Positions 34,867 to 44,720 are shown, numbered from the stretch's first letter. The stretch: 64,000 nt of DNA from Streptomyces sp. NBC_00306 (GCF_036169555.1 NZ_CP108032.1:2542001-2606000), one strand, 5' to 3'. Notes: a model not told the origin generated them from the letters alone. Translations and numbers: made by a program.

Positions 34867-35877
34867 ATGGCCCCCACCCCCCGCCCCCTCGGCACCACAG
34901 GCCCACTGGTCTCCCCGCTCGGCCTCGGCTGCATGGGCATGTCCGCGCTGTACGGCGAGGCCGACCGCGCCGAGTCCATCGCCACCGTCCACGCCGCCCT
35001 CGACGCCGGCGTCACCCTGCTCGACACCGGCGACTTCTACGGCATGGGCCACAACGAACTGCTCGTCAACGAGGCCCTGCGCAGCGCGCCGTCGGCCGCC
35101 CGCGAGAAGGCCCTCGTCAGCGTCAAGTTCGGCGCGCTGCGCGACGCCGACGGCGGCTGGTCGGGAGTCGACGGCCGGCCCGCCGCGGTGAAGAACTTCG
35201 CCGCGTACTCCCTGCAGCGCCTCGGCCGCGACCACATCGACATCTACCGGATCGCCCGCATCGACCCCGGCGTCCCGATCGAGGAGACCGTCGGCGCCAT
35301 CGCCGAACTGATCGAGGCGGGCCATGTGCGACACGTGGGCTTGTCCGAGGTGGGCGCGGACACCATCCGGCGGGCCGCGTCGGTGGCCCCGATCGCGGAT
35401 CTCCAGATCGAGTACTCCCTGATCTCGCGCGGCATCGAGGACGAGATCCTGCCGACGACGCGCGAGCTGGGCATCGGCATCACCGCGTACGGCGTGCTCT
35501 CCCGCGGGCTGATCAGCGGCCACTTCTCGCACGACCGCGAACTGGCGCCCGGCGACTTCCGCGGCATGAGCCCGCGCTTCCAGGGCGAGAACCTGCGCCA
35601 CAATCTCGACCTCGTCGAGCAGTTGCGGAAGATCGCCGAGCAGAAGGGCATCACCGTCGCGCAGACCGCGATCGCCTGGGTGCTCTCCCGCGGTGAGGAC
35701 ATCGTGCCGCTGGTCGGCGCCCGGCGCCGGGACCGGCTCACCGAGGCCCTCGGCGCGCTCGACGTCACGCTCGACGCCGGTGAGCTCGCGGCCATCGAGG
35801 AAGCCGTCCCGGCGGGAGCGGCCGCCGGCGCGCGCTACCCCGAGGCGCAGATGGCCCACCTGGACAGCGAGCACTGA
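34867..35877 (+). CDS. Aldo/keto reductase
   Basis: A 336-residue NADPH-dependent TIM-barrel reductase of the AKR13/YakC-like group. RPLGTTGPLVSPLGLGCMGMS opens the barrel. Catalytic Asp and Tyr lie in LLDTGDFYGMGHNE (about residues 56-70), Lys in ALVSVKFG near 85, His in DHIDIYRIARI near 125. The cofactor loop is GVLSRGLISGHF ... LVGARRRDRL. The usual aldehyde/ketone detoxification role is likely. A normal leader with CAGGAGCC precedes ATG 34867. The upstream operator and the downstream tetR gene suggest substrate-inducible control. Confidence 0.92.
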   Translation: MAPTPRPLGTTGPLVSPLGLGCMGMSALYGEADRAESIATVHAALDAGVTLLDTGDFYGMGHNELLVNEALRSAPSAAREKALVSVKFGALRDADGGWSGVDGRPAAVKNFAAYSLQRLGRDHIDIYRIARIDPGVPIEETVGAIAELIEAGHVRHVGLSEVGADTIRRAASVAPIADLQIEYSLISRGIEDEILPTTRELGIGITAYGVLSRGLISGHFSHDRELAPGDFRGMSPRFQGENLRHNLDLVEQLRKIAEQKGITVAQTAIAWVLSRGEDIVPLVGARRRDRLTEALGALDVTLDAGELAAIEEAVPAGAAAGARYPEAQMAHLDSEH

Positions 35878-35915
35878 ATCCGGTGCAGGCGAACCGGCCG
35901 GGTACCGTCGACACC

Positions 35916-36503
35916 ATGCCGACCAGCGAGACCCTGACGACCGAGCGCATCCTGGAAGCCACCGAGGATGTGCTGCGCCGCTACGGCCCGGCGAAGGCCA
36001 CGGTCGTCGACGTCGCGCGGCTGCTGGGCGTGAGCCACGGCAGCGTGTACCGCCACTTCCGAACGAAGGCGGCGCTGCGGGAGGCCGTGACGGCGCGCTG
36101 GCTCGGCCGTACCGAGGACCTGCTCGCGGAGATCACCGAGGCCCCCGCGGCGTCGGCCGGGGAGAAGCTGCGGCACTGGCTGTCGGCACTCTTCGAGGCC
36201 AAACGCCACAAGGCCGGCGACGATCCCGAACTCTTCGCCACCTACAGCGCGCTGATCACCGAGACCAGCGACACGGTGGACCGGCATCTGGCGCTGCTGA
36301 CCGGCCAGCTCACCCGCATCGTCGAAGAGGGCGTGACGGCGGGCGAGTTCAGGGCCGAGTCGCCCGCGTCCGCGGCGCAGGCGGTGTTCGTCGCGACGGC
36401 CCGCTTCCACGACCCCGTGCACGCGCCGGAGTGGCGCAGGCCGGCCATCGAGGACGAATTCCGTGCGGTGTGCGACCTGTTGCTGCGGGGACTGCGTCCC
36501 TGA
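35916..36503 (+). CDS. TetR family transcriptional regulator
   Basis: A 195-residue regulator: N-terminal HTH ILEATEDVLRRYGPAKATVVDVARLLGVSHGSVYRHFRTKAALREAV (residues 11-57), then an all-helical ligand/dimer domain with a C-terminal TetR_C-like segment (EFRAESPASAAQAVFVATARFHDP). It lies 38 bases after the aldo/keto reductase gene in the same direction and is probably cotranscribed. The palindrome at 34785-34814 is the best candidate operator, giving negative autoregulation. Confidence 0.9.
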   Translation: MPTSETLTTERILEATEDVLRRYGPAKATVVDVARLLGVSHGSVYRHFRTKAALREAVTARWLGRTEDLLAEITEAPAASAGEKLRHWLSALFEAKRHKAGDDPELFATYSALITETSDTVDRHLALLTGQLTRIVEEGVTAGEFRAESPASAAQAVFVATARFHDPVHAPEWRRPAIEDEFRAVCDLLLRGLRP

Positions 36504-36515
36504 GACCGGTGGAGG

Positions 36516-36734
36516 TCAGGCCGGACGCGCTCCGGCCGACGGGTCGACGGTCGCCTGATGGACCTCGGCGAGGTGCTCCTCGGCCTTGAGCCAGGGCAGG
36601 AACTGCGCACCCTTGCGCCAGCCGCAGGTGTCACAGGTGAGCATCCGCTGCATGCCCGATTTCGCTACATGCACGACGTGTTCGCGGCCGTGCTGGTCCC
36701 ATCTGCTGACCTTGCTGGTGGTCGTGGACGGCAT
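36516..36734 (-). CDS. Small CxxC protein, conserved hypothetical
   Basis: A 72-residue protein MPSTTTSKVSRWDQHGREHV containing CDTCGWRKGAQFLPWLKAEEHLAEVHQ. The CDTCGW plus C-terminal HLAEVH form a Cys2-His2-like zinc knuckle common to short actinobacterial proteins. The function is unknown; nucleic-acid binding is possible. It ends 12 bases from the convergent tetR stop. ATG 36734 is preceded by GGAGAA. Confidence 0.75.
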   Translation of the reverse strand: MPSTTTSKVSRWDQHGREHVVHVAKSGMQRMLTCDTCGWRKGAQFLPWLKAEEHLAEVHQATVDPSAGARPA

Positions 36735-36915
36735 GGTGTCTTCTCCCGGGTGACGAGTGCGCCCCAGTGTGCAGTACGGACAACATCAACAGGGGACCCT
36801 TGTCGCTCTGTTGCCCCGCACGTCGACAACCAGGCGCCCGGCAGCCACCTTTCGGCCGGTCGGAGCCGTACGGACACGGCCGTGCCCGCGCGCGGAAGGA
36901 GTCCACGCACACACG

Positions 36916-36952
36916 CGAAGGCCGGCCGGGCTGTATGCCCGGCCGGCCTTCG
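36916..36952 (-). terminator. Terminator of glyS
   Basis: Perfect 16-bp stem (36916-36931 with 36937-36952; inner arm AAGGCCGGCCGGGC) and loop TGTAT, 17 bases after the glyS stop. The 180 bases to its left hold nothing recognisable. Confidence 0.85.
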
Positions 36953-36969
36953 GCGATCGGATGGGTACG

Positions 36970-38355
36970 TCAGCAGCCGAGGAGCCGGGCGCCGAGGTAG
37001 GACTGGATCTGGTCGAGGGAGACACGTTCCTGCGTCATGGTGTCGCGCTCGCGCACGGTTACCGCGTTGTCGTCGAGGGTGTCGAAGTCGACGGTGACGC
37101 AGAACGGCGTGCCGATCTCGTCCTGACGGCGGTAGCGGCGGCCGATGGCGCCGGCGTCGTCGAACTCGATGTTCCAGTTCTTCCGCAGGTCCGTGGCGAG
37201 GCCCTTGGCCTTCGGCGACAGCTGCGCGTTGCGGGAGAGCGGCAGGACGGCGACCTTGACCGGTGCGAGGCGCGGGTCGAGGCGCATCACGGTGCGCTTC
37301 TCCATGACGCCCTTGGCGTTCGGGGCCTCGTCCTCGTTGTACGCGTCCAGCAGGAAGGCGAGCATCGCCCGGCCGACACCGGCCGCGGGCTCGATGACGT
37401 ACGGGGTCCAGCGCTCGCCGGCCTCCTGGTCGAAGAACGACAGGTCGTGGCCGGACGCCTTGGAGTGCGCCGAGAGGTCGTAGTCGGTGCGGTTGGCGAC
37501 GCCCTCGAGCTCGCCCCACTCGCTGCCGCCGAAGCTGAAGCGGTACTCGATGTCCGCGGTGCGCTTGGAGTAGTGGGAGAGCTTCTCCTGCGGGTGCTCG
37601 AACCAGCGCATGTTCTCCTCACGGAGACCCAGGTCGCGGTACCAGTTCCAGCGCTGCTCCATCCAGTATTCCTGCCACTGCTCGTCCTCGCCGGGCTTGA
37701 CGAAGAACTCCATCTCCATCTGCTCGAACTCGCGGGTGCGGAAGATGAAGTTGCCCGGAGTGATCTCGTTCCGGAAGGACTTGCCCATCTGCGCGATGCC
37801 GAACGGCGGCTTCTTGCGCGACGTCTGCTGCACCTGGCCGAAGTTGGTGAAGATGCCCTGGGCGGTCTCGGGACGCAGGTACGCGACCGAGCCCGAGTCC
37901 TGGGTCGGGCCGAGGTGCGTGGAGAGCAGGCCGGAGAACTGCTTGGGGTCGGTGAAGGTGCCCTTGTTGCCGCAGTTGGGGCAGTTGAGGTCGGCGAGAC
38001 CGTTCTCCGGGGCCCGGCCGTTGTGCTTCTCCTCGTACGCCTCGATGAGGTGGTCGGCGCGGTAGCGCTTGTGACAGGAGGTGCACTCGGTCAGCGGGTC
38101 GGTGAAGGTGGCGACGTGACCGGAGGCCTCCCAGACCTCGGGGGCCAGGATCACCGACGAGTCGATTCCGACGACGTCCTCGCGCGAGGTGACCATGTAG
38201 CGCCACCACTGACGCTTGATGTTCTCCTTCAGCTCGACGCCCAGCGGCCCGTAGTCCCAGGCGGCTCGCTGGCCGCCGTAGATCTCGCTGCACGGGTAGA
38301 CGAAGCCACGGCGCTTGCTGAGGCTGACGATGGTGTCGATCTTGTCGGCGGCCAC
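36970..38355 (-). CDS. glyS: Glycine--tRNA ligase
   Basis: A 461-residue dimeric class II synthetase that charges tRNA-Gly. Residues 5-30 [20 protein letters not shown], insertion with zinc-binding Cys pairs ([18 protein letters not shown], about 95-150), motif 2 [29 protein letters not shown] near 215, motif 3 [16 protein letters not shown] near 330 and the anticodon-binding domain at the end ([11 protein letters not shown]). GTG 38355 is chosen; AGAG lies upstream. The open frame continues to 39804, but that is antisense to znuA and not part of the protein. The gene diverges from znuA. Confidence 0.97.
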   Translation of the reverse strand: MAADKIDTIVSLSKRRGFVYPCSEIYGGQRAAWDYGPLGVELKENIKRQWWRYMVTSREDVVGIDSSVILAPEVWEASGHVATFTDPLTECTSCHKRYRADHLIEAYEEKHNGRAPENGLADLNCPNCGNKGTFTDPKQFSGLLSTHLGPTQDSGSVAYLRPETAQGIFTNFGQVQQTSRKKPPFGIAQMGKSFRNEITPGNFIFRTREFEQMEMEFFVKPGEDEQWQEYWMEQRWNWYRDLGLREENMRWFEHPQEKLSHYSKRTADIEYRFSFGGSEWGELEGVANRTDYDLSAHSKASGHDLSFFDQEAGERWTPYVIEPAAGVGRAMLAFLLDAYNEDEAPNAKGVMEKRTVMRLDPRLAPVKVAVLPLSRNAQLSPKAKGLATDLRKNWNIEFDDAGAIGRRYRRQDEIGTPFCVTVDFDTLDDNAVTVRERDTMTQERVSLDQIQSYLGARLLGC

Positions 38356-38529
38356 GGTGCTCTCTTCATTAACGACGACGAATGTATGGGGGGTGAGGCG
38401 CGGAGCGCTTCGTTGGGGGGTGGCGGTCGGGAGACGGGCGGGCGAATGCTTCAGGTTACCGGCGGGCGCACCCCTCCAATCAAATCGGTAGGGGTACGAC
38501 CGGCCCGAGGGGCCGCTCAGCAGCTTTGT

Positions 38530-38566
38530 TGACAATCGTTTCCACTTTTGTTGAAAATGACAGTCA
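38530..38566 (+). promoter_or_regulatory. Putative Zur box(es) at znuA
   Basis: Two 7-1-7-like dyads: TGACAATCGTTTCCA (38530-38544) and TGAAAATGACAGTCA (38552-38566), resembling the actinobacterial Zur box TGAAAAT-n-ATTTTCA. The second overlaps the start codon. Zur is encoded three genes downstream, giving feedback control by zinc. Confidence 0.6.
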
Positions 38567-39546
38567 TGAACGTACGCCGCCTGATACCCACCACCGTCGC
38601 CGCCGGAGCCGTCGCTCTCGGCCTCATGGCCGTGTCCGCCTGCTCGGCCTCCGGTGCCGCCGACGGCAAGGACGGCGACGGCAGGCTCAAGGTGGTGGCG
38701 TCGTTCTACCCCATGCAGTACTTGGCGGAGCAGATCGGCGGCAGCCATGTCGCCGTCTCCACCCTCACCCGGCCGGGCGTCGAGCCGCACGACCTGGAGC
38801 TCAAGCCCCGCCAGACCGCCGAGCTGGGCGAAGCCGGCTACATCCTCTACCTCAAGGGCATCCAGCCCGCCGTCGACAAGGCCATCGACGAGTCCGAGGC
38901 GAAGAACAAGGTCGATGCCGCCACCCTGACCGAGCTGGAGCACCACGGCACCGAGGGCGGCCACGGCCACGCGGGTGACGAGGCGGCCCACGACGAGCAC
39001 GCCCACGAGGCGGAGGGCGAGGCGGGCGCCGACCCCCACATCTGGCTCGACCCCGTGAAGTACGCCGAGGTCGCCAAGGGCGTCGGGGCCTCCCTGGAGA
39101 AGGCCGACCCCGACCACGCCGCGGACTACCGGAAGAACACCACCGCGCTGGTCACCAAGCTCGACGGCCTGAACACCGCCTTCGAGCAGGGCCTGAAGAA
39201 CACCACGACGAAGACCTTCATCACCACGCACTCCGCCTTCGGCTACCTCGCCGAGCGCTACGGCCTGGACCAGGAGGGCATCGCGGGCATCGACCCCGAG
39301 TCCGAGCCGAGCCCGGCCCGCATCAAGGCGCTCCAGACCCTGGCGAAGAAGGAGAAGGTCAGCACCGTCTTCTTCGAGACGCTCGCCAGCGACAGGACCG
39401 CGAAGACCCTCGCCGAGGACACCGGGCTGAAGACGGCCGTCCTCGACCCGCTCGAGGGAATCACCGAGAGGTCCCAGGGCGATGACTACATCGGCGTGAT
39501 GCAGTCCAACCTCGCCGCGCTGCAGAAGGCTCTCGGCGCGAAGTGA
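38566..39546 (+). CDS. znuA: Zinc ABC transporter substrate-binding lipoprotein
   Basis: A 326-residue cluster-9 metal-binding protein. The signal peptide [20 protein letters not shown] ends in lipobox VSAC. The mature domain has [15 protein letters not shown], then the ligand His in [13 protein letters not shown], an acidic His-rich loop ([12 protein letters not shown], about residues 122-147), [30 protein letters not shown] and [15 protein letters not shown]. The His loop marks zinc specificity. ATG 38566 is chosen for a clean signal peptide; 38557 is an alternative. No Shine-Dalgarno; the start overlaps the Zur box. First gene of znuABC-zur. Confidence 0.93.
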   Translation: MNVRRLIPTTVAAGAVALGLMAVSACSASGAADGKDGDGRLKVVASFYPMQYLAEQIGGSHVAVSTLTRPGVEPHDLELKPRQTAELGEAGYILYLKGIQPAVDKAIDESEAKNKVDAATLTELEHHGTEGGHGHAGDEAAHDEHAHEAEGEAGADPHIWLDPVKYAEVAKGVGASLEKADPDHAADYRKNTTALVTKLDGLNTAFEQGLKNTTTKTFITTHSAFGYLAERYGLDQEGIAGIDPESEPSPARIKALQTLAKKEKVSTVFFETLASDRTAKTLAEDTGLKTAVLDPLEGITERSQGDDYIGVMQSNLAALQKALGAK

Positions 39547-39571
39547 CCCACCCATCCCCATCGGAGGCATC

Positions 39572-40333
39572 GTGAGCGAGCCCGTCATATCCCTCCGCGG
39601 GGCCCAGGCCTCGCTCGGCTCGCGCCCCGTGCTGCGCGGCGTCGACCTCTCCGTGGAGCGCGGTGAGGTCGTCGCGCTGCTCGGCGCGAACGGCTCGGGC
39701 AAGTCGACCGCCGTACGCAGCGTGATCGGCCAGGTGCCGCTCACGAGCGGCACGATCACGCTCTTCGGCACCGAGCTGCGCCGGTTCCGCGGGTGGTCGC
39801 GCATCGGCTATGTGCCGCAGCGCACCACGGCCGCGAGCGGCGTGCCCGCGACCGTCCGCGAGGTCGTCTCCTCGGGCCGGCTGTCCCGCGCGCGCCTCGG
39901 TCTGCTCTCGCGGGCCGACCGCGCGGCCGTGGACCGCGCCATCGAGCTGGTCGGCCTCACCGACCGGGCCAGGGACTCCGTGAACGCCCTGTCCGGCGGG
40001 CAGCACCAGCGGGTGCTCATCGCCCGCGCGCTCGCCTGCGAACCCGAACTGCTGATCATGGACGAGCCGATGGCGGGCGTGGACCTGGTCAGCCAGGAGA
40101 TCCTCGCCGGGACGCTGCGTGAGCAGGTGGCGGCCGGGACGACCGTGCTGCTCGTGCTGCACGAACTGGGCGCGCTGGAGCCGCTCATCGACCGCGCGGT
40201 GGTGCTGCGGGACGGCTGCGTCGTCCACGACGGACCGCCGCCCGAGGCCGTGGGCCAGCACGCCCTGCCCGGCCACGACCACGTACATCCGCACGCGGCC
40301 GACGAGCCGCTCCGCACGGGACTGCTGACCTGA
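39572..40333 (+). CDS. znuC: Zinc ABC transporter ATP-binding protein
   Basis: A 253-residue ATPase: Walker [17 protein letters not shown] near residue 38, signature [19 protein letters not shown] near 138, Walker [15 protein letters not shown]-loop VLLVLHELG. The C-terminal [18 protein letters not shown] adds a His-rich patch typical of ZnuC-like proteins. GTG 39572 with GGAGG (39563-39567). It follows znuA by 25 bases and precedes znuB by two. Confidence 0.93.
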   Translation: MSEPVISLRGAQASLGSRPVLRGVDLSVERGEVVALLGANGSGKSTAVRSVIGQVPLTSGTITLFGTELRRFRGWSRIGYVPQRTTAASGVPATVREVVSSGRLSRARLGLLSRADRAAVDRAIELVGLTDRARDSVNALSGGQHQRVLIARALACEPELLIMDEPMAGVDLVSQEILAGTLREQVAAGTTVLLVLHELGALEPLIDRAVVLRDGCVVHDGPPPEAVGQHALPGHDHVHPHAADEPLRTGLLT

Positions 40334-40335
40334 TC

Positions 40336-41229
40336 ATGGAAATCCTCGAGACCGCCTTCATGCAGCGGGCGCTCATCGCGGCCGTACTGGTCGGCATCAC
40401 CGCGCCCGCCGTCGGCATCTATCTGGTGCAGCGCCGGCAGGCGCTGCTGGGCGACGGCATCGGCCATGTGGCGATGACCGGCGTCGGCCTCGGCTTTCTG
40501 CTGTCCACCAACCCGGTGTGGATGGCGACGGCCGTCTCCGTGGTCGGCGCGATCGCGATGGAGCTGATCAGGGCGTACGGACGCACCCGCGGCGACATCG
40601 CGCTGGCGATGCTCTTCTACGGCGGTATGGCGGGCGGCGTCCTGCTGATCAACATCTCGGACACCGGCTCGACGGCCAATCTGAGCTCGTTCCTGTTCGG
40701 CTCGCTGTCCACGGTGTCCGACGAGGACCTCACGGCGATCTGTGTGCTCGCCGCGTTCGTCGTGCTCGTCTCGCTGGGCCTGCGGCGCCAGTTGTTCGCG
40801 GTCAGCCAGGACGAGGAGTTCGCCCGGGTGACGGGGCTGCCGGTGCGGGCGCTGAACCTGCTGATCGCGGTCACCGCGGCGGTCACGGTCTCGGTGGCGA
40901 TGCGCGTGGTGGGCCTGCTGCTGGTCAGCGCACTGATGGTGGTGCCCGTGGCGGCGGCGCAGCAGATCTCGCGCTCGTTCCGGGCGACGTTCGCCCTCGC
41001 GGTCGGGATCGGTGTCGCGGTCGCGCTGGCCGGCACGACCACGTCGTACTACCAGGACGTCCCGCCGGGAGCGACGATCGTCCTGCTCGCCATCGCGGTC
41101 TTCATCACGCTGACCGTGCTGGCAACCCCCCTGGCCAGACGGCGTGCCCGCACGGTCGAGGCGGCCTCGGCGGAGTGCACCGCGGACATGCCCGGCAGCC
41201 GCCGTCCCGGCGACGACGTCAAGGTCTGA
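40336..41229 (+). CDS. znuB: Zinc ABC transporter permease
   Basis: A 297-residue family-3 (metal) permease with about eight helices: FMQRALIAAVLVGITAPAVGIYLVQRRQALLGDGIGHVAMTGVGLG near the N-terminus is diagnostic. The coupling region is in ARVTGLPVRALNLLIAVTAAVTVSVAMRVVGLLLVSALMVVPVAAA. The C-terminal tail is hydrophilic. Two bases separate it from znuC. Together with ZnuA/C it imports zinc under Zur control. Confidence 0.93.
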   Translation: MEILETAFMQRALIAAVLVGITAPAVGIYLVQRRQALLGDGIGHVAMTGVGLGFLLSTNPVWMATAVSVVGAIAMELIRAYGRTRGDIALAMLFYGGMAGGVLLINISDTGSTANLSSFLFGSLSTVSDEDLTAICVLAAFVVLVSLGLRRQLFAVSQDEEFARVTGLPVRALNLLIAVTAAVTVSVAMRVVGLLLVSALMVVPVAAAQQISRSFRATFALAVGIGVAVALAGTTTSYYQDVPPGATIVLLAIAVFITLTVLATPLARRRARTVEAASAECTADMPGSRRPGDDVKV

Positions 41230-41290
41230 CCGCGGGCCTGGCAGAATTGGGCCCGACAGCATGTGCGGGCGAAGCGAGGAGGCACCTGTG

Positions 41291-41725
41291 GTGACGGCGC
41301 CAACGGGCGGGAACCCCGCCCCAGTGCGAGGCCGGTCGACCCGGCAGCGTGCCGCGGTGGCGGCGGCGCTCGACGAGGTGGACGAGTTCCGCAGCGCGCA
41401 GGACCTTCACGACATGCTCAAGCACCGCGGCGATTCGGTGGGTCTGACCACGGTCTACCGCACCCTTCAGTCGCTGGCGGACGCCGGCGAGGTGGATGTC
41501 CTGCGCACCAGTGACGGCGAGTCCGTCTACCGGCGCTGCTCGACGGACGACCACCACCATCACCTGGTGTGCCGGGTGTGCGGCAAGGCGGTGGAGGTCG
41601 AGGGTCCCGCGGTCGAGCAGTGGGCGGAGACGATCGCCGCGCAGCACGGCTATGTGAACGTGGCGCACACCGTCGAGATCTTCGGCACCTGCGCGGACTG
41701 CGCGAGCGCCTCTGCGCAGGCCTGA
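41291..41725 (+). CDS. zur: Zinc uptake regulator (Fur family)
   Basis: A 144-residue Fur-family repressor. DNA-binding domain RGRSTRQRAAVAAALDEVDEFRSAQDLHDMLKHRGDSVGLTTVYRTLQSLADAGEVDVL. Regulatory zinc ligands lie in DDHHHHLVCRVCGKAVEV, structural Cys pairs are CRVC and CADC (both CxxC present). Near-identical in design to S. coelicolor Zur, as I recall it. GTG 41291 has GGAGG (41278-41282) at a suitable distance; GTG 41288 is an alternative. Represses znuABC when zinc is sufficient. Confidence 0.95.
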   Translation: MTAPTGGNPAPVRGRSTRQRAAVAAALDEVDEFRSAQDLHDMLKHRGDSVGLTTVYRTLQSLADAGEVDVLRTSDGESVYRRCSTDDHHHHLVCRVCGKAVEVEGPAVEQWAETIAAQHGYVNVAHTVEIFGTCADCASASAQA

Positions 41726-41733
41726 CCCGGTAA

Positions 41734-41760
41734 CGGCGCGCTCCGGACCGGAGCGCGCCG
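41734..41760. terminator. Bidirectional terminator after zur
   Basis: Perfect 11-bp stem CGGCGCGCTCC / GGAGCGCGCCG (41734-41744, 41750-41760), loop GGACC, between convergent zur and the uppS group. Confidence 0.8.
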
Positions 41761-41764
41761 CCCC

Positions 41765-42100
41765 TCAGCGTTCGAAGCAGTTGTAGGTGCCGTCGGCGTT
41801 GCGGGCGACGCTGTTGCTGTCGCCGCAGTGCAGGGCCGGTGCGAGCGTGTTCAGACGCCACACCAGCGATACGGCCAGACACGCGGTCGCGAGCACGGCG
41901 AGGCGGGAGCGGCGGCCGGCCACCACCATGGCCGCCGCCGTCGCCACCGCCGCCGCGCGCAGAAAGAAGTACGCGACATCGGCGCGGTTCTCACGGAGGC
42001 CGTCGAGCGTCTCCATCTCGAACGTGAACACGAAGCTCAGGTAGGTGGCGAGCGCCGCGACCGCGAAGAGCGCGACGCTGCCACATCCCCGGCCGGTCAC
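41765..42100 (-). CDS. Small membrane protein coupled to uppS
   Basis: A 111-residue protein with three hydrophobic segments ([60 protein letters not shown]). It ends in a short extracellular tail with two Cys (LHCGDSNSV...TYNCFER), possibly disulfide-bonded. GTG 42100 overlaps the uppS stop (GTGA), so it is translationally coupled. No known function; the position suggests a role around undecaprenyl/cell-wall synthesis or none at all. Confidence 0.75.
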   Translation of the reverse strand: MTGRGCGSVALFAVAALATYLSFVFTFEMETLDGLRENRADVAYFFLRAAAVATAAAMVVAGRRSRLAVLATACLAVSLVWRLNTLAPALHCGDSNSVARNADGTYNCFER

Positions 42101-42942
42101 GCAGTCGTGCCCTCGGGGCGGCCGCGCATCGCTTCCAGTTCCTCGTTCGGGATGGCACCGCCGAAACGGCGGTCCCGCTGGGCGTACTCCAGGCAGGCAC
42201 GCCACAGGTCACGCCGGTCGAAGTCCGGCCACAGCACGTCCTGGAAGACCATCTCGGCGTAACTGCTCTGCCAGATCAGGTAGTTCGACGTGCGCTGCTC
42301 GCCGCTCGGACGCAGGAACAGGTCCACGTCCGGCATGTCCGGGTAGTACAGGTACTTCTGGAACGTCTTCTCGTTCACCTTCGACGGGTCCAGCTTCCCC
42401 GCCGCCACATCGCGCGCGATGCCCTGCGCGGCGTCCGCGAGCTCGGCCCGGCCGCCGTAGTTCACGCAGAAGTACAGCGTCATCGCGTCGTTGTCCTTGG
42501 TCTGCTCCTGGGCGATCTGGAGCTCCTGGACGACCGACTTCCACATCTTCGGCATCCGCCCGACCCAGCGGATACGGATACCGAGCTCGTCCATCTCGTC
42601 ACGGCGGCGGCGGATGACGTCACGGTTGAAGTTCATCAGGAAGCGCACCTCGTCGGGCGAACGCTTCCAGTTCTCGGTGGAGAAGGCGTAGAGGGAGAGG
42701 TTCTTCACTCCCATCTCCAGGCAGCCCTTGAGCACGTCCAGCACGACGGCCTCGCCGACCTTGTGGCCCTCGGTGCGGGGCAGACCGCGCTCCTTGGCCC
42801 AGCGGCCGTTGCCGTCCATCACGCAGGCCACATGGCCCGGCACCAGCTCGCCCGGGATCTTCGGCGGGCGGGCGCCGGAGGGGTGCGGCTCGGGGACCTT
42901 GTACTCGCGGCGGGACCGGCCCAGGATTCCGCGTCGTGCCAT
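42097..42942 (-). CDS. uppS: Isoprenyl transferase (undecaprenyl diphosphate synthase type)
   Basis: A 281-residue cis-prenyltransferase that elongates FPP with isopentenyl-PP to the polyprenyl carrier for cell-wall precursors. [24 protein letters not shown] (catalytic Asp, near residue 40), [22 protein letters not shown], and the C-terminal [27 protein letters not shown] are complete. The N-terminal 30 residues are a basic extension usual in Streptomyces. ATG 42942 chosen ([14 protein letters not shown]). recO lies 23 bases upstream on the same strand. Confidence 0.96.
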   Translation of the reverse strand: MARRGILGRSRREYKVPEPHPSGARPPKIPGELVPGHVACVMDGNGRWAKERGLPRTEGHKVGEAVVLDVLKGCLEMGVKNLSLYAFSTENWKRSPDEVRFLMNFNRDVIRRRRDEMDELGIRIRWVGRMPKMWKSVVQELQIAQEQTKDNDAMTLYFCVNYGGRAELADAAQGIARDVAAGKLDPSKVNEKTFQKYLYYPDMPDVDLFLRPSGEQRTSNYLIWQSSYAEMVFQDVLWPDFDRRDLWRACLEYAQRDRRFGGAIPNEELEAMRGRPEGTTA

Positions 42943-42965
42943 GCGGCTCACATCTCCTATTTCTG

Positions 42966-43712
42966 CTACTTCTCGACGTACCGGAGGGAGCGCAGTCCGC
43001 GCTCCAAGTGCCAGTGCAGGTACGCGGACACCAGTCCGCTGCCCTCCCTGACGTGGCGCGCCTCGCACGCGTCCGCCGTGGGCCAGTCGCCGGTCAGCAG
43101 CGCGCTGAGCAGTGCGATGGCCTCCGCAGAGGGTACGACGCTGCCGGGCACCCGGCAGTCGCCGCATATGACGCCGCCCGCGGCCACCGAGAAGAAGCGG
43201 TTCGGCCCGTGGAGGCCGCACTTCGCGCAGTCGTCGAAGCTGGGCGCGTAGCCGTTGACGGCGAGGGAGCGCAGCAGGAAAGCGTCGAGGATCAGGTGGG
43301 GGGCGTGCTCGCCGCGCGCGAGGGTGCGCAGCCCGCCGACGAGGAGGAGGTACTGCTGGACGGCCGGCTCGCCCTCGTGGTCGGTGAACCGCTCGGCGGT
43401 CTCGAGCATGGCGGTGCCGGCGGTGTAGCGGGCGTAGTCGGAGACGATGCCGCCGCCGTAGGGGGCGATGGTCTCGCTCTGGGTGCACAGCGGCAGCCCG
43501 CGCCCGACGAGCTCGCTGCCGCGGGCGAAGAACTGCACGTCGACGTGCGAGAAGGGTTCGAGCCGCGCGCCGAACTTCGACTTGGTCCGCCGCACCCCGC
43601 GGGCGACGGCCCGCACACGCCCGTGCCCCCGCGTGAGCAACGTGATGATGCGGTCGGCCTCGCCCAGCTTCTGGGTGCGCAGCACGACACCGTCGTCACG
43701 GAACAGGCTCAT
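42966..43712 (-). CDS. recO: DNA repair protein RecO
   Basis: A 248-residue recombination mediator: N-terminal OB fold [59 protein letters not shown], a helical middle and a C-terminal zinc finger [13 protein letters not shown]...GGVICGDC with four Cys. It loads RecA with RecF/RecR. ATG 43712 is preceded by GGAG at six bases, so the in-frame ATG at 43721 is not used. Confidence 0.96.
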   Translation of the reverse strand: MSLFRDDGVVLRTQKLGEADRIITLLTRGHGRVRAVARGVRRTKSKFGARLEPFSHVDVQFFARGSELVGRGLPLCTQSETIAPYGGGIVSDYARYTAGTAMLETAERFTDHEGEPAVQQYLLLVGGLRTLARGEHAPHLILDAFLLRSLAVNGYAPSFDDCAKCGLHGPNRFFSVAAGGVICGDCRVPGSVVPSAEAIALLSALLTGDWPTADACEARHVREGSGLVSAYLHWHLERGLRSLRYVEK

Positions 43713-43960
43713 GCGCTCCATTCTCCCGTACGCCGTCCTCTGCGCGGCCCTCAGGGCCGAACCGGTGGGGTACCGGGCCCCGGGGCCCGCCGCCGGGCCG
43801 ACGCGGGGCGCGGCGGGGGGAACGCTCGTACAGTGGAATCAGCCGGTTCCCCCGCCGCAGCGCCCGCCCCTGGGCCCGCCTGCCGCTCCGGAGCCGGCCG
43901 ACACCCCTTCACCCCCGAGCAACGCCCATCCGGCGCTGATCCATCACGAAGGGCAGTGAC

Positions 43961-44356
43961 ATGCAACTCGCTTACGACTATCCCCTGCTGGGAGCCATGT
44001 GGACGGTCCTCTGGATCTCCCTGTGGGTGCTCTGGTTCTTCCTGCTCTTCCGGATCATCGGCGACATCTTCCGGGACGACACGCTCAGCGGCGGGATGAA
44101 GACCGTCTGGCTCCTGTTCGTCATCCTGCTCCCCTTCCTCGGGGTCTTCGTCTACGTCGTCGCCCGCGGCCGCGGCATGGGCCGGCGCGAGCAGAAGCAT
44201 GCCGAGGACCAGAAGAAGGCCCTCGACGAGTACATCCGCAGCACCGCCGGCGGCCCGAGCGAGGTGGAGCAGCTCGCGAAGCTGTCCGAGATCCGGGCCC
44301 GCGGCGACATCTCGGACGCGGAGTTCAACCGCGCGAAGGAGAAGATCCTGCACTGA
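43961..44356 (+). CDS. PLDc_N/SHOCT-domain membrane protein
   Basis: A 131-residue protein. Two helices (LGAMWTVLWISLWVLWFFLLFRII and MKTVWLLFVILLPFLGVFVYVVARG) form the PLDc_N-like membrane hairpin. A charged linker and a C-terminal SHOCT domain (VEQLAKLSEIRARGDISDAEFNRAKEKIL) follow. Widespread in Streptomyces; SHOCT is thought to mediate oligomerisation. No enzymatic role. ATG 43961 is 20 bases after an ACGAAGGGC Shine-Dalgarno-like stretch. Confidence 0.88.
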   Translation: MQLAYDYPLLGAMWTVLWISLWVLWFFLLFRIIGDIFRDDTLSGGMKTVWLLFVILLPFLGVFVYVVARGRGMGRREQKHAEDQKKALDEYIRSTAGGPSEVEQLAKLSEIRARGDISDAEFNRAKEKILH

Positions 44357-44378
44357 GGAGGCACATCACCCGCCCCGG

Positions 44379-44408
44379 GGAGCGCCGGCTCACGCCTCCA
44401 GGCGCTCC
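44379..44408. terminator. Weak hairpin between convergent genes
   Basis: GGAGCGCC / GGCGCTCC (44379-44386, 44401-44408), 14-base loop, overlapping the DUF1905 gene end. Confidence 0.35.
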
Positions 44409-44659
44409 TCGAGGCGCACGGTGACCGAGTCCCCCGCCTCCTTGCCGATCGCCTTTCGCACATCCGCCTTCACCGGCAGCTTGTGCGTGCCGTTCCCCAG
44501 CGCCATGAAGGAGCTGCGGAACGGGTGTCCGTCGATCGTGCCGCGGACCTTGACCAGGCCCCGGGTGCCGAAGTACTCCACCGACTCCGGCCATACGAGA
44601 TAGGTCCAGCCGCCCTTGCTCGGGCTCTTCACCAGGGTGGCGGTGAACTGCTTGTTCAT
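44390..44659 (-). CDS. DUF1905 domain protein
   Basis: An 89-residue barrel protein: [77 protein letters not shown]. This is the complete DUF1905 pattern, often fused to YdeI-like domains but here alone. Function unknown; an OB-like fold that may bind small ligands. ATG 44659. Confidence 0.9.
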   Translation of the reverse strand: MNKQFTATLVKSPSKGGWTYLVWPESVEYFGTRGLVKVRGTIDGHPFRSSFMALGNGTHKLPVKADVRKAIGKEAGDSVTVRLEERLEA

Positions 44660-44720
44660 GACGGTGCCCTCACAGTCCTGTCGTCGGCTCTGCAGGATGG
44701 ACCGCCGCGGCGGTCGGAAC

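Noticed and set aside
38356..39804. Open frame extending glyS upstream by about 480 codons
   Set aside because: It is antisense to znuA with no glycyl-tRNA-synthetase similarity; GTG 38355 gives the normal family length.
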